This document shows positions 24,990 to 36,200 of a stretch of DNA of 60,651 nucleotides, piece after piece. The notes beneath the pieces were generated by a model. That model ran no database searches, had not been told where the DNA came from, and was given only the letters and a program-made list of their open reading frames with translations. Both the position numbers and the translations under genes were made by a program. The DNA lies in assembly GCA_902798365.1 (NCBI GenBank), contig CADBWP010000007.1, forward strand, positions 1-60,651. Direction: 5' to 3'. Every line of letters begins with the position of its first letter. Positions within the stretch are counted from its first letter, which is position 1. This DNA comes from an uncultured Ruminococcus sp. GTDB lineage: Bacteria > Bacillota > Clostridia > Oscillospirales > Acutalibacteraceae.

Positions 24990-26552
24990 ATGAGTTCAAC
25001 ACTAAGACGCAGTCGCAGAGTTATCAGCGTAATGATGGCAGTTTTGCTGTCGGCATGCATTTTATTTGCGGCGGCAATCCCGGCTTCGGCCGACACCGTA
25101 AACGAGGATGTTAAGGCAGTAAGAGAAAGCGTTCTTCAGGTAAGAATGACTTATCAGCCCGCAAACCAGGACATCGCTCTGGTTTCCAGCGGCAGCTGCT
25201 TCCTCATCAACCCCACCACAGCTCTTTCGGCTGCGCACATCTTTACCTTTGACGCCGAGTTCGACGAGCTTGCAAAGCTTGTTTACGGCGCAGACCACAA
25301 GCTTGAAGAGAAAAATATCAAGGGCTACGAGATCCTTGTAAACGGCGGCGTTCCCGTATCTGCCGACGTTAAGAAGCTTGCAAACGCAGACTATGCTATC
25401 ATCAAGCTCAACGAGACCGTTGCCCGTCCCACCGTTAAGCTCAGAAACAGCTCTACCGTAAACGTTACCGAGTCTGTATATACCCTCGGCTTCCCGGATG
25501 CTCTTTCCAAGCTGCAGGACAGCGAGACCTACACCATCGACCGCGTAAACGTTACCAACAGCACCGTTTCGCAGATCCTTGTTGAGAGCGGCGTTACCTA
25601 CATCATGCACAACGCGCACATCAACTCCGGCAACTCCGGCGGTCCCCTTGTTGACGAAAAGGGTTATGTAATCGGTATCACAAAGGGTTACTACACCGCT
25701 GACAACCAGACCTTCCAGGCTGTTGCCATCGATCAGGTTATCGCTACCCTTAAGGACCTCAACTATGAGTTTGATCTTGTATCCGATCCCAGCGGCGGCG
25801 GTTCCACCTCTTCCGCAGCTCAGAGCTCCGCTGCAGAGTCAAGCGGTTCCGAGTCTGTTGCAGCCGAGACCACAACCTTAGCTCCCCAGACCACCGTTGC
25901 TCCCACAACCACTCCTGCTGAAGAAACGGGCGGCATGGATATGAAGCTCATCATCATCATCGCTATTGCCGTACTGGTTGTTATCATCATTGTTGTTGTT
26001 ATCATCATCGTGCTCAACGGCAAGAAGAAGAACAATCCTCCCACAGGCGGTCCCCAGGGCGGCGGCACGGTAATGCCCGGTCCCGGCGCAGTACCTCCCC
26101 AGAGACCCTCCACTCCTTACGGCGGCCCCGCAGCTCCCGGCTACAACCGTCCTCCCGTTGCTCCTCCCACAGTTCCTTCAAACGAAGGCGCAGGCGAGAC
26201 CAGCGTACTCAACGACGGCGCAGGTGAAACAACCGTTCTCGGCGGAGGCGGCGGCGGAACAAGCCTCGGCCTTCTCAGAAAGAGAAACAACGAGAAGATC
26301 AACATCAACAAGGCTGAGTTCCTTATCGGTAAGGAAAGAAGAAGAGTAGATTACTGCATAAGCGACAACAACTCTGTAAGCCGCGTTCACGCCAAGATCA
26401 AGGTAAGAGCCGGCAGAGCTTACGTGTCTGACATGGGCTCCACCAACTGCACCTATGTAAACGGCACAAAGCTCAGTCCCAATCAGGAGGTTATCCTCTC
26501 CAGAGGCGACGTTATCAAGGTTTCCGACGAAGAGTTTGAATTCTTAGGTTAA
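24990..26552 (+). CDS. Membrane-tethered trypsin-like protease with cytosolic FHA domain
   Basis: A 520-residue protein. Signal peptide (about 1-35), then an exported trypsin-like serine protease with His in SAAHIFTF, Asp in ADYAIIKL and Ser in INSGNSGGPL, a Ser/Thr-rich linker, one very Ile-rich membrane helix near 320, a Pro/Gly-rich cytosolic linker with ETSVL and ETTVL motifs, and a C-terminal FHA domain (about 435-520) with IGKE, SVSRVHAKI and DMGSTNCTYVNG. FHA domains bind phospho-Thr. ATG 24990 is chosen because AGGAGG is too close to the ATG at 24984. It heads the type VII-like locus, where it may act as mycosin does in ESX systems, though mycosins are subtilases. Confidence 0.85.
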   Translation: MSSTLRRSRRVISVMMAVLLSACILFAAAIPASADTVNEDVKAVRESVLQVRMTYQPANQDIALVSSGSCFLINPTTALSAAHIFTFDAEFDELAKLVYGADHKLEEKNIKGYEILVNGGVPVSADVKKLANADYAIIKLNETVARPTVKLRNSSTVNVTESVYTLGFPDALSKLQDSETYTIDRVNVTNSTVSQILVESGVTYIMHNAHINSGNSGGPLVDEKGYVIGITKGYYTADNQTFQAVAIDQVIATLKDLNYEFDLVSDPSGGGSTSSAAQSSAAESSGSESVAAETTTLAPQTTVAPTTTPAEETGGMDMKLIIIIAIAVLVVIIIVVVIIIVLNGKKKNNPPTGGPQGGGTVMPGPGAVPPQRPSTPYGGPAAPGYNRPPVAPPTVPSNEGAGETSVLNDGAGETTVLGGGGGGTSLGLLRKRNNEKININKAEFLIGKERRRVDYCISDNNSVSRVHAKIKVRAGRAYVSDMGSTNCTYVNGTKLSPNQEVILSRGDVIKVSDEEFEFLG

Positions 26553-26570
26553 TCATCGCAGAGGACGATT

Positions 26571-27338
26571 ATGAAATTTTTAACAGCGGTTCACACCGAT
26601 GTAGGAATACGTAAAAAAACCAATCAGGATTCCGCCCTTGTAATGGAGGCGGAGACTGATATCGGTAATGTACTGCTGACTGTCGTATGTGACGGAATGG
26701 GCGGCCTTGCTAAAGGCGAGGTCGCCAGTTCCGCTGTTATACATTCTTTCAGTCAGTGGTTTGAAACCGAGCTTCCGTCGATCCTGAGCCTTCAAAATCC
26801 CACAGACAGAATATTCAGCTCGTGGGAAAAGATAGCTCTTGCCGGCAACGACAGAATAGCCGAGTACGGCAAAAGGTTCGGCGTAAGCATGGGCACCACG
26901 CTTGTTGCCATGCTGTTTGCGGGCGGCAGATATTACATTATTAATATAGGCGATTCCAGAGCCTACATGGTGTCCGACAGGCTTTACCAGCTTACAAAGG
27001 ATCAGACCTTTATCCAGCGCGAGATGGATATGGGCAGAATGACCTACGAGGAGGCGATGCACAGCCCGCAGCGCAACGTGCTGCTGCAATGCATCGGCGC
27101 CAGCAACTACATCGAGCCCGACTACTTTACGGGCGATGTTATGCCCGGTCAGGTCTTTTTCCTTTGCTCCGACGGCTTCCGTCACATCATATCCGAGGCT
27201 GAGCTTTACGACAACCTCAATCCCATGATCCTCACCGACGAGCAGGTCATGCTGGACAGAGCGGTTTATCTTATAGAGCTCAACAAAAGCAGGATGGAGC
27301 CCGATAATATCACGGTCGTTATTGCCAAGACGGTTTAA
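26571..27338 (+). CDS. PP2C-type Ser/Thr protein phosphatase
   Basis: A 255-residue cytosolic metal-dependent phosphatase. Family motifs in order are VGIRKKTNQDSA, VVCDGMGGLAKGE near residue 40, MGTTLVAMLF, NIGDSRAYM near 123, LCSDGF near 198 and PDNITVVIAK at the end; the metal-binding Asp residues are all in place. It should reverse the action of the Ser/Thr kinase encoded 11 bases downstream, the usual PrpC/PrkC-type pairing. GAGGA precedes the ATG. Confidence 0.93.
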   Translation: MKFLTAVHTDVGIRKKTNQDSALVMEAETDIGNVLLTVVCDGMGGLAKGEVASSAVIHSFSQWFETELPSILSLQNPTDRIFSSWEKIALAGNDRIAEYGKRFGVSMGTTLVAMLFAGGRYYIINIGDSRAYMVSDRLYQLTKDQTFIQREMDMGRMTYEEAMHSPQRNVLLQCIGASNYIEPDYFTGDVMPGQVFFLCSDGFRHIISEAELYDNLNPMILTDEQVMLDRAVYLIELNKSRMEPDNITVVIAKTV

Positions 27339-27349
27339 GGGGGGATTTT

Positions 27350-29080
27350 ATGCTTGAAGTAGGTTCATTGGTTGACGGTAAGTATAAAATTCTGCGTGTC
27401 GTCGGCAAGGGCGGCATGAGCGTTGTTTATCAGGCCGTAAACGAAAAGGCAAACAAAATCTGGGCTATCAAAGAGGTGCGCAAGGACGGCGTTCAAAACT
27501 TTGAGGTCGTTAAGCAGAACCTTGTGGTTGAGACCGACCTTCTCAAAAGGCTGAGCCATCCCAACCTGCCCAGTATCATCGACGTAATCGACGGCGACGG
27601 CAGCTTTCTCATCGTCATGGATTACATCGAGGGTAACTCTCTGAACAAGGCGCTTGAAAACGGCCCTCAGAGTCAGGATGACGTTATCGAGTGGTCAAAG
27701 CAGCTTTGCGACGTGCTCGGTTATCTTCATTCACGCAAACCGCCGATAATTTACCGCGATATGAAGCCCGCAAACGTCATGCTCAAGCCTGACGGCAAGG
27801 TTTCGCTAATCGACTTCGGTACGGCGAGAGAATTTAAATCCGCTGCCGTAGAGGACACCACATGTCTGGGCACACAGGGCTATGCTGCTCCCGAGCAGTA
27901 CGGCGGTCACGGTCAGACCGACGCCCGCACCGACATCTACTGCCTGGGCGCGACCATGTATCACCTGGTCACGGGTCACAACCCCAGCACCCCGCCCTAC
28001 GAGATGTACCCCATAAGGCAATGGAACCCCGAGCTTTCCTCGGGTCTTGAACAAATCATAATCAAATGTACCCAGCGCAACCCCGAAGACCGTTATCAGT
28101 CCTGCGCCGAGCTGCTTTATGCTCTCGACCATTACAGGGATCTGGACGACGAGGTTACCAGAAAGCGCAACCTTAAGTGGAAGCTGTTCATAGCTTCGGT
28201 CATTACTACCTTTGTAATGCTCATAGGCGCGCTGGGCTTTAATATCGCAAGGTCGGGCGTTACCTCTCAAACATATGACAGCCTTGTTTCCGAGGCGGAC
28301 AGCATGTACGAGGTGAACGCGGACATCGGCATAGACGATACGACCTACAAGGAAGCAGAGGATCTGTACGTCAAGGCTATAAAGACCGTTGACGGCGGCA
28401 ACACCAAGGCGTTCACCCATCTGCTCAATCTGTACCTTGCAGACGGCAAGCTCACAAGCAACGAGTACAACCACATGCAAAAGTACATCAAGGAAAACAA
28501 AAACGAGCTTATTGCCAAGGACAAGACCAGCTACTACGACGACCTTCTCATAAACTTTGCCGACGGCGCATTCTTCAGCTTTGAGGCCAGCGGCACCGGA
28601 GATACCCAGGGAATGATCCATTCCGCCAAGTATTATGACGAGATAGAGCAGTCGGGAATGTCAAAGTATCAGACAAAGGCTAAGCTGCTCAACTTCCTTG
28701 CAAGCAACTACAACAACTCGGGCATGAAGGCAAACGGCGACTCAAACGTTTCCCCCTCCGAATACTGGAGCACTCTTATGGAGCTTCTCGATTCTCCCGA
28801 TGTAGCAAGCAGCAACGTTAAGATAAAGCTGTTTGTTAACCGCTTTGTTTCGCAGACCATCTATAAGAAGATGGCAGACTGGAATCAGGGCGGCGCGGTT
28901 TCCAAAGAGGAGATCTTGAATGGCATAAGAAAGGTAAGTGACAGCACAAAGGCAATTTTAGAGACGCCCGATTATATCAATAACTCTGCCGTGCTCAAAA
29001 AATATGCGGATCAGATCGATTCCAACATTAAGCTGCTCGCCCAGGAGGGCTACAGCATAGACGGAGGTGGCATTAACTGA
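27350..29080 (+). CDS. Transmembrane Ser/Thr protein kinase 1
   Basis: A 576-residue PrkC/PknB-like kinase. Cytosolic kinase domain (about 1-270) with GKGGMSVVY, the AIKEV lysine, IIYRDMKPANVML (catalytic Asp), DFGTA and GTQGYAAPEQYG, all needed for activity. The activation loop contains EDTTCLGT. One membrane helix near 285-305 follows, then about 270 residues outside that are helical and TPR-like, without PASTA repeats. It should phosphorylate local Thr motifs and feed FHA binding. It overlaps the next gene by one base (TGATG). Confidence 0.93.
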   Translation: MLEVGSLVDGKYKILRVVGKGGMSVVYQAVNEKANKIWAIKEVRKDGVQNFEVVKQNLVVETDLLKRLSHPNLPSIIDVIDGDGSFLIVMDYIEGNSLNKALENGPQSQDDVIEWSKQLCDVLGYLHSRKPPIIYRDMKPANVMLKPDGKVSLIDFGTAREFKSAAVEDTTCLGTQGYAAPEQYGGHGQTDARTDIYCLGATMYHLVTGHNPSTPPYEMYPIRQWNPELSSGLEQIIIKCTQRNPEDRYQSCAELLYALDHYRDLDDEVTRKRNLKWKLFIASVITTFVMLIGALGFNIARSGVTSQTYDSLVSEADSMYEVNADIGIDDTTYKEAEDLYVKAIKTVDGGNTKAFTHLLNLYLADGKLTSNEYNHMQKYIKENKNELIAKDKTSYYDDLLINFADGAFFSFEASGTGDTQGMIHSAKYYDEIEQSGMSKYQTKAKLLNFLASNYNNSGMKANGDSNVSPSEYWSTLMELLDSPDVASSNVKIKLFVNRFVSQTIYKKMADWNQGGAVSKEEILNGIRKVSDSTKAILETPDYINNSAVLKKYADQIDSNIKLLAQEGYSIDGGGIN

Positions 29081-29685
29081 TGGATTTGATTAATGTACTT
29101 TCCTCCGGTTTTTGGGTCTGCTTTGTAATGGCGATCCTGTTCTTCATAATTTCAATAGTGCTGTTTTTCATTTTCGACATCAAAAGCATTTTTGATATAA
29201 AAACGGGACGCGCCAAGGCGAGAACCGTTAAGGAAATGAACGAGGTAAATGCCAGCACCGGACGCCTGAAGGTCGCCGGAAAACCCAAGACGCAGACCAC
29301 CAAGCTTTCGGAAAGCGAGAAAAAGAAAAAGCGCGTTCCCGCCGTTATGACCCCTGCCCAGCAGGCTCAGATCCACGACCAGGTTCAGGATCAGTACTAC
29401 GGCGAGGGCGGCAAGGTTTATTCTACCGAGCCCCTGTATGCCGATTCCACCACACAGCTCAACATCGGCTATGAGGAGACCACTCAGCTCGATCAAAGCC
29501 TTGGAGAGACCACTCAGCTCGACTCCAACGCGTCGAATCCGATACCCGGCTATGCCGAGACCTCGGTGCTCAGCCCCGGAATGACCGGAGAGCTCGACGC
29601 TCAGGCGATTCAGGCGGCGAAGGATGCTATCCATTTCACCGTTATAAAAAAGGCGCTATACACGCACACAAACGAAATGATTTAA
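29080..29685 (+). CDS. Membrane-anchored tail protein with repeated TTQL motifs
   Basis: A 201-residue protein with an N-terminal membrane helix (about 8-34), a basic linker and a cytosolic low-complexity tail. The tail holds four similar motifs in about 45 residues: STTQLN, EETTQLD, ETTQLD and AETSVL. A Thr with Leu three residues later is a form FHA domains can accept once phosphorylated. With kinase and FHA proteins encoded next door, it looks like a phospho-switch scaffold. No catalytic domain is visible. Confidence 0.75.
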   Translation: MDLINVLSSGFWVCFVMAILFFIISIVLFFIFDIKSIFDIKTGRAKARTVKEMNEVNASTGRLKVAGKPKTQTTKLSESEKKKKRVPAVMTPAQQAQIHDQVQDQYYGEGGKVYSTEPLYADSTTQLNIGYEETTQLDQSLGETTQLDSNASNPIPGYAETSVLSPGMTGELDAQAIQAAKDAIHFTVIKKALYTHTNEMI

Positions 29686-29754
29686 ACAATAAGCGTAATC
29701 CCGGCAGCGGGGCTTTTCCCGCTGTTGGGGCTGTGCGCTTTGGGGAGTGTTGAC

Positions 29755-30240
29755 TTGAAAAACGACAAAAAACTATTCATCGCCTCCTGCGCGTTCTTTG
29801 CAATATCGGCATTTGCGCCGCTGCTCAGCTTTTTGGGCAGCTACAAGGGCAACGCCGTTCAGTTGTTTTTTGCAATAGCAACGGGCGTGCTGTTTTGGCT
29901 GGGGCTTGTTTTGGGCATATTGTTTCTCGTTATTTGCAACGCTCACCGCAAACAATACGAAAGAAAAGCAAGGCGCAAATTCAAAAGGCGCAGGTGGGGC
30001 GTGTCCTGCTTTTTCTCAAACACGGCTGCGGCTGTGTTCGACATACTGACCGCCCTGCTTATCATAGCAACCTTGGCTACTATGTTTATTCCATCCATCG
30101 GCGAGAACATAACCTTTATTCTTGCGGCATTTTTGCTGTTCTCGGTGTATATGCACAGTATGCTGAATGGAGTAAATTTTATATATATCTGCACTAAAAG
30201 CAAATCATATAAATCTTTTAAAGAGGAGAGTTTAGCATGA
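29755..30240 (+). CDS. Four-TM membrane protein
   Basis: A 161-residue protein with about four hydrophobic segments and a basic loop in the middle (RKQYERKARRKFKRRRWG). The likely start is TTG 29755, seven bases after GGGGAG. A hairpin (CAGCGGGG/CCCGCTG, near 29705-29725) lies upstream. The family is not recognised. Its stop overlaps the start of the giant surface protein by four bases, so the two are coupled. Confidence 0.65.
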   Translation: MKNDKKLFIASCAFFAISAFAPLLSFLGSYKGNAVQLFFAIATGVLFWLGLVLGILFLVICNAHRKQYERKARRKFKRRRWGVSCFFSNTAAAVFDILTALLIIATLATMFIPSIGENITFILAAFLLFSVYMHSMLNGVNFIYICTKSKSYKSFKEESLA

Positions 30241-33200
30241 TCAAAAAGCATTCCTTTGCCAAGAAGCTGTGCGCGGCTATACTGTCGCTGCTCATCATCG
30301 TGGGCTCCATCCCCATTTCTATGGCTTTGGACGAACAGGAAACTACCGTTTCCGTGCCCGAGGACGTTGCACCCGCAACTCCCGACGAGGCAGGCAAGCC
30401 CAGCAAGGCGGGCGAGCCCGTAGGCGCGGACGGAATAGAAGTGACCGTTAACAGCGGAGCAAAGCTTGCGTCCGTAGGCGGAGATCTTTACGTGCGCGAG
30501 AGCGGTTTGACCGAGATAACCTTTGAGGTCGCTCCCGGCGAAGAATTGTACGGAAAGGTAAAGACTGCCTACAACGACGGCGCCTATGAGCCCGACGATC
30601 TTTTCGTCAGGGTTGACAGCTCCGATTACAAGAACAAGGACGAATACGCAGGCGCGTTTTCATTTTCTTTTAACGACGCCGAAAAGAAGCTTTCGGTAGA
30701 GTTCGACCTTACAAAAATAACGGTCTCCGAGGGCAGCCGCACCTTTGCGCTGGTTGTTAAGGAAAGCGAAACAGAGACGACCGTATTTGAAAAGGATGTT
30801 AACATCGTTGATACCGACGGTACAACTGCGGGCAGCTTTGAGTACAAGGTTGACGGAAGCACGGTGGATCCCTCAACATGGGTCAACTCCGACATCGACG
30901 TTTCGTTTGATTACGACACCGACAGCGTTCTTGTCAAGAGCGTAAAGGCGGACGACGAGACTGTTACCGACAAATCCTTCACGGCTACCGAGGCGAAGGC
31001 ATACACCGTTACGGTAACGGATATTTTTGATCAGACTAAAACATCAACCACAGCAGAGCTCAAGATAGATAAGAATAATCCCACACCGATGGCTTCGCAT
31101 TATTATATTAATGCGGGCAAATATACCGAAATCAATCCGTCTGACAACAAGTGGTACAATACCGATATTGATGTTGCTTTCTGCGTAAAGGACGCAGAGT
31201 CTGATGCTGACACCGATTCTGCATCTGTGTCTGTCGCCCAGGGCATTGCCGCGATCAAAAACGGCAAGGTTTATATTAACAGCGATAAGCTTATAAGCTT
31301 TACGGTCGATAAGCAGCCTGTTGAAGACATTATTATAAAGTTTAAGGACAAGGCGGGCAACGAGGGCTCCTGCACCATTCCCAAGGAAAACTTTAAGATC
31401 GACAAGGATCCCGTTGCGGTAGAGGATATAGTTTTTGAGTTTGAGTCGGCTGAAAGCACGGGCGACAAGTTCCTCAACTTCCTCACCTTCGGTCTTTACA
31501 GCAACGAAGATATTTACGTTACCGTTGATCTCAACGACAAGGGTCCCGCGCCCATCACCGCTTTTGAGCTTAAGAGCAACGGCACCAAGCTTGAACCCGT
31601 AAGCAGCGAGAACGGCAAGGCAAAGTTCCTGCTTCATAAGGATGACGCCAAGGATTCTGAGAGCTTTGATCTTAAGCTCTCGGTCAGGGACGCTGCCGGC
31701 AACACCGCCAAGGATGCGGGCAACAATACGCTGAACACTATTGTTTTCAGAAACGCAAATGTAAAGACCCAGATCAAAAAGGGCGACGAAAGCATTGAAG
31801 AAAAGCTTAAAAACCTCGGCGCGTTTGAGATAGTTATTTCCAAGCTCTCTCCCGGCTTTGATGAAGAAGCAGCGTCATTCGGCGGCGGTTTTCTCGTTAA
31901 AAACAATGAGATACCCCAGGAGGGCGGCGGCACAAAGACCGAAAAGCTAATAAGCGGCGCCGGCACGATCACCATGAATACCACCGAGGAAATCACCGGT
32001 ATCGGCAAGACCGTAGTTACGATCAACGGCGAGACGATATACGAAAAGGATTATTCCTCCGAAATCGAAAAGAAAAAGACCGTCGAGATCAAGGCTCTGC
32101 TTAACACCAAGGAGCTCAAGGGCGACGGAACTCCCAAGTATCCCGACGGCGAATACACGATTGAATTTGTTTCAACCGCCAACAGCGGAAAGACGAGCGA
32201 ACCCCATACCGAGACGGTTATCATCAACAACGGCGGTCCGCAGCTCGGCGAATTTGACTACAACGGCCATGATGTGACCAAGTGGACAAAGGACGACGTC
32301 AAGGTAAGCTTTGACGTCACCAGCGACGTCGGCATCGACACCGTTACATGGAACCTGAACAACGGTGAAGAAAAGGGCACAGCCACCAAGGGCGAGGACG
32401 GCAAGTACAGCTTTACGGCTGCAAAATACGGCACCTATAAGATCGTTGCATCCGATACCTTCGGCAACAAGTGCGAAGAAAAGGAAACCGCGCTTCTGCT
32501 TATCGACAAGGCTCAGCCCGTGGTAGTTGACGGAAAGTTCAATCTCTCAACCACCGAGTGGACAAACCAGCCCGTCACGGTAACCTTTGATGTAAAGGAT
32601 AAGCCCGACGGAAAGTGCTCGGGAATAGCAAGCGTTGTTGTAGGCGGCGCAACCGCCACAAAGGTTTCCGAGGGCAAATATCAGTTTACCGCCGACAAGT
32701 ACGGTTCATACAGCGTTGTTGTTACCGATAACGTCGGATTGAGCAAAACATACAGCGCAGAGGTCAAGTGCTTTGATGATATCAAGCCCACCGTTAAAAA
32801 CGTTTCTTTCTCCACGGTAAACACAGAGAAACAGTATGGTGAGTACAGCAATACCGCAATAACCGTTACCGTTACGGTTGAAAACACCAAGAACGCTCAG
32901 GACGATGCATCGCCTCTGACCGGTATCACCATTTATGACAACAACCAGGGCAAGACCGCGCTTGCTACGGCAACCGCATCGGACCTCACGCCCGACGGAG
33001 AAGGACTTTACTCGCTCAGCTGCGTTATCGATCCCAAGGATGTTTCGGCAGACGCTATCCGTCATCTTTCGTTTGAAGCCACCGACAAGGCGGGCAACGT
33101 TGTTCACAACGCTCTCAACGACAGCAACGTGCTCGTTTCCATGGATAATCTGAACGGCAAGTGGTTCGAGGTAGTATCCACCATCATCAAGCCCGACATA

Positions 33201-36200
33201 AGCGATCCCGCCGTAAGCTTTACCAACAGCAAGGGCGAGTCGTCTGAAACCTGCGGCTCAGACGTTGTATATGCAGGCTACGGCTCTGTGGAGGCAACCG
33301 TCACCGACAGCACATCTCACATCAAGACCGTTAAGACCTATCTTATCAAGGACGGAGAAAACGGCAAGACGGTAAATGTTTCCGAGAACAAAATTACTAA
33401 CCTCGCCGACTTTACCCCCGACACGGTAGAAACCGTTTCGACCGATACACAAAAGGTTGACGAAAAGACCTATACCATCAACATAGGCGACGCGAACAAT
33501 CTCCCCTCAAGAGGCACCTACTATGCCGTATTTGTAGCGGAAAACCTCAGCGGCAACGATTTGGTAAAGCACAAAAAGATCGAGGTCACCAACGATCCGC
33601 CGAGGATCCTCGGCTTCAACGTTGTGGGCACGGGAATCACCACCGTTAAGAATTCCTCGGATACCCTGATAGGCGCCTATGCGCAGAACAACGTTAAGGT
33701 AGAAGTGCAGTTTGAGGCAGACTACAACCTCGACTGCGGCACAACGATAACCCTTAACTACGGCTACAACAACCAGTTTGAAGCCAAGAACATCAAGGGA
33801 AGCGGCGTGCTTACCGCAGAGTTCGATCTTCCCGTCTATGACGCTCAGTACAAGCTTTCCGCAACGGCTACCGACAAGCTGTTCACCAACGACCCCGCAG
33901 AGGTCACGCTTGCAGGCGCGGCAAACTCCAAGGTCAACGGCAGCTTAGAGGGCTTCTCCGACAATTTTGAGCTTATAGTCTGGAACCAGAACAACCATAT
34001 CGAAAAAGCAAAAGCCTTTGATATGGACTTCAACTATAAATCCGACGCAAGAATATATCACAGCAAGTCCGGCGATGATGCGCACGGAGCAATCACAGGC
34101 GAGTTCAAAAACGAGTTCTCGGGCATCAAGAGCGTTTCGGCAATCGTCAAGTATCAGGGCGGTTCGGACGTAATCGGTCCGGTCAATGCGACTATGCCTG
34201 CCGCACAAAAGAACACCGAGGCGTCGCTGACCGTTAACGTGCTCTCGCTCGGCACGGGCAACTATACAATAACCTACACCGTTACCGACTACTGCGGAAA
34301 CAATAACACATTCTCCGAGAATTTCAGCATCGACAGCACGGCGCCCCACGTTGAAAAAGTGACATACAGAGAATCGGTTGTGGATCAGTTCCTCAACTTC
34401 CTCACCTTCGGTCTGTATTCCAACAACAGCATTATCGTTGACGTAACAATTAAGGACAACGGTCCGTCGTTCGGTCTTAACACCGACGCTGTATCGCTTG
34501 CGAACACCTCGGGCGGCAAGATCACCGTAAACGATAACACCCTGGCGCACGCAGACGCAAACCTTGCCGGAACATCTGCCACATACAGCTTTACGCTCAA
34601 TGTGGGCAAGGACGCTACAGACAGCGATTTCAGCAAGTTTGTAATCACATTAAAGGACGCAGCCGACAACAGCAACGGCAGCGCCGACACCAACAGAACC
34701 TTCAGCAGCGACTTTGTTGTTGAGGGCGGCGGCAAGACATTCACCATAGGCAACCTTGATTCCGTTACCCCGTTCTTTGACATTGTTTCAACAACAAACG
34801 GCGCAGACTTCAACAGCATGTCCTTCACTCAAAAGGACGGCAGCTATGTTTATCCCAACAACGGCGATACAACCCAGGGCGGCAGATACTTCTCGGGTTA
34901 TCCCACCATGGAGTTGACCGTTACAGACACGCTTTCAAAGCTTCATTCCGTAAAGGTGTTTGTAAACGACCAAGAGGTTACACCCAATGCCGATCTGTGG
35001 CAGGGCGGAGTAAAACTGAGCTCCGACGGCGTGTTCAACAATCCTAACAGCGGAAACGCTGCAACACCCGTGTCAACCGTCAATGTAGTTCTTGATACAG
35101 CCGAGGCTCACAATGCAAGCGGAGCCGGCACTATCGTAGAGGGCACCAACACCGTTAAGGTAGTTGCGGTAAGCAACAACGGCGAGGTTCGTGAAACACA
35201 AAAGACCTTTGTGCTCGACACTCAAAAGCCCGTTATCACCAACTTCCAGTTCAACGGAACCAGCTTCTCAAGGTATCAGAACGGCAGCTTTAACACCGGC
35301 GCTTCGGGCGTTGTTTATACCGACTACGGCTTCTTCTTCAAGGACGCTCCCGTTAACGTCACCGTTACCGCCAGCGACGAATTCGGAGCCGACACCACCT
35401 CGGGCGTCAAGGAGATCATCCTCTTTGTAAGAGACGCCGACACCAACACCGAAAGAGAGTTTGCAAGACACTCCGGCGACGACATTTCTTACAGCGACGG
35501 CAGCTTCCGCACCACCTTTGTTGTGCCTCAGGGCTTCAAGGGTCACCTGCGCGCCTACGCTATCGACAACGTATATAACAACTCCGACAAGGACAAAATA
35601 TACGCTCCCGAAAATGTTGTTTCCGAGACCCTCGGACAGCACATCGCAAACACCGGCGTAGAAATCAAGCTTCCCGGCACCTCTCACAAGGACGCAAGGG
35701 GCTACAACCTCTACTCCAACGAGATCGACATCTCTACCGTTGTTCACAGCAACTATGCCGGTATCAAAACCATTGAGTACATCGTAAATTCACCCAGAGA
35801 CAAGAGAGCATCAGACAGGATCGTGCTCAACGTAGGCACCGACGGCAGCATTGACCAGAGCGTCAACTCCTCAAAGAGATACGTTGAAAACGGTGCGACC
35901 ACAAATCTTGTCACCGAAATAAACAAGACCATCCATGTTCCCAACGACAGCAACGGAATCGAGCTCACTATCATCGTGACCGACTATGCCGGACACACCA
36001 CCGGAAGCAGCGGCGAGTACAAGTCCGACAAGTTCAGCATCGATCTCAACGCTCCCAAGCTTGAAATCAGGTACAAGAGCGAGCCCGTCAACAGCGTCGG
36101 CGGAGATAACTTCTTCAACACAGACCGTGTGGCGGTTGTTACGATCACCGCGAGAAACTTCAACCCCGACGACTGGAAGCCCGTTATCTCACGCCTCGAC

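Noticed and set aside
25950..26020. Repetitive ATC/GTT run as a microsatellite
   Set aside because: It encodes the Ile/Val-rich membrane helix of the protease and is explained by coding.
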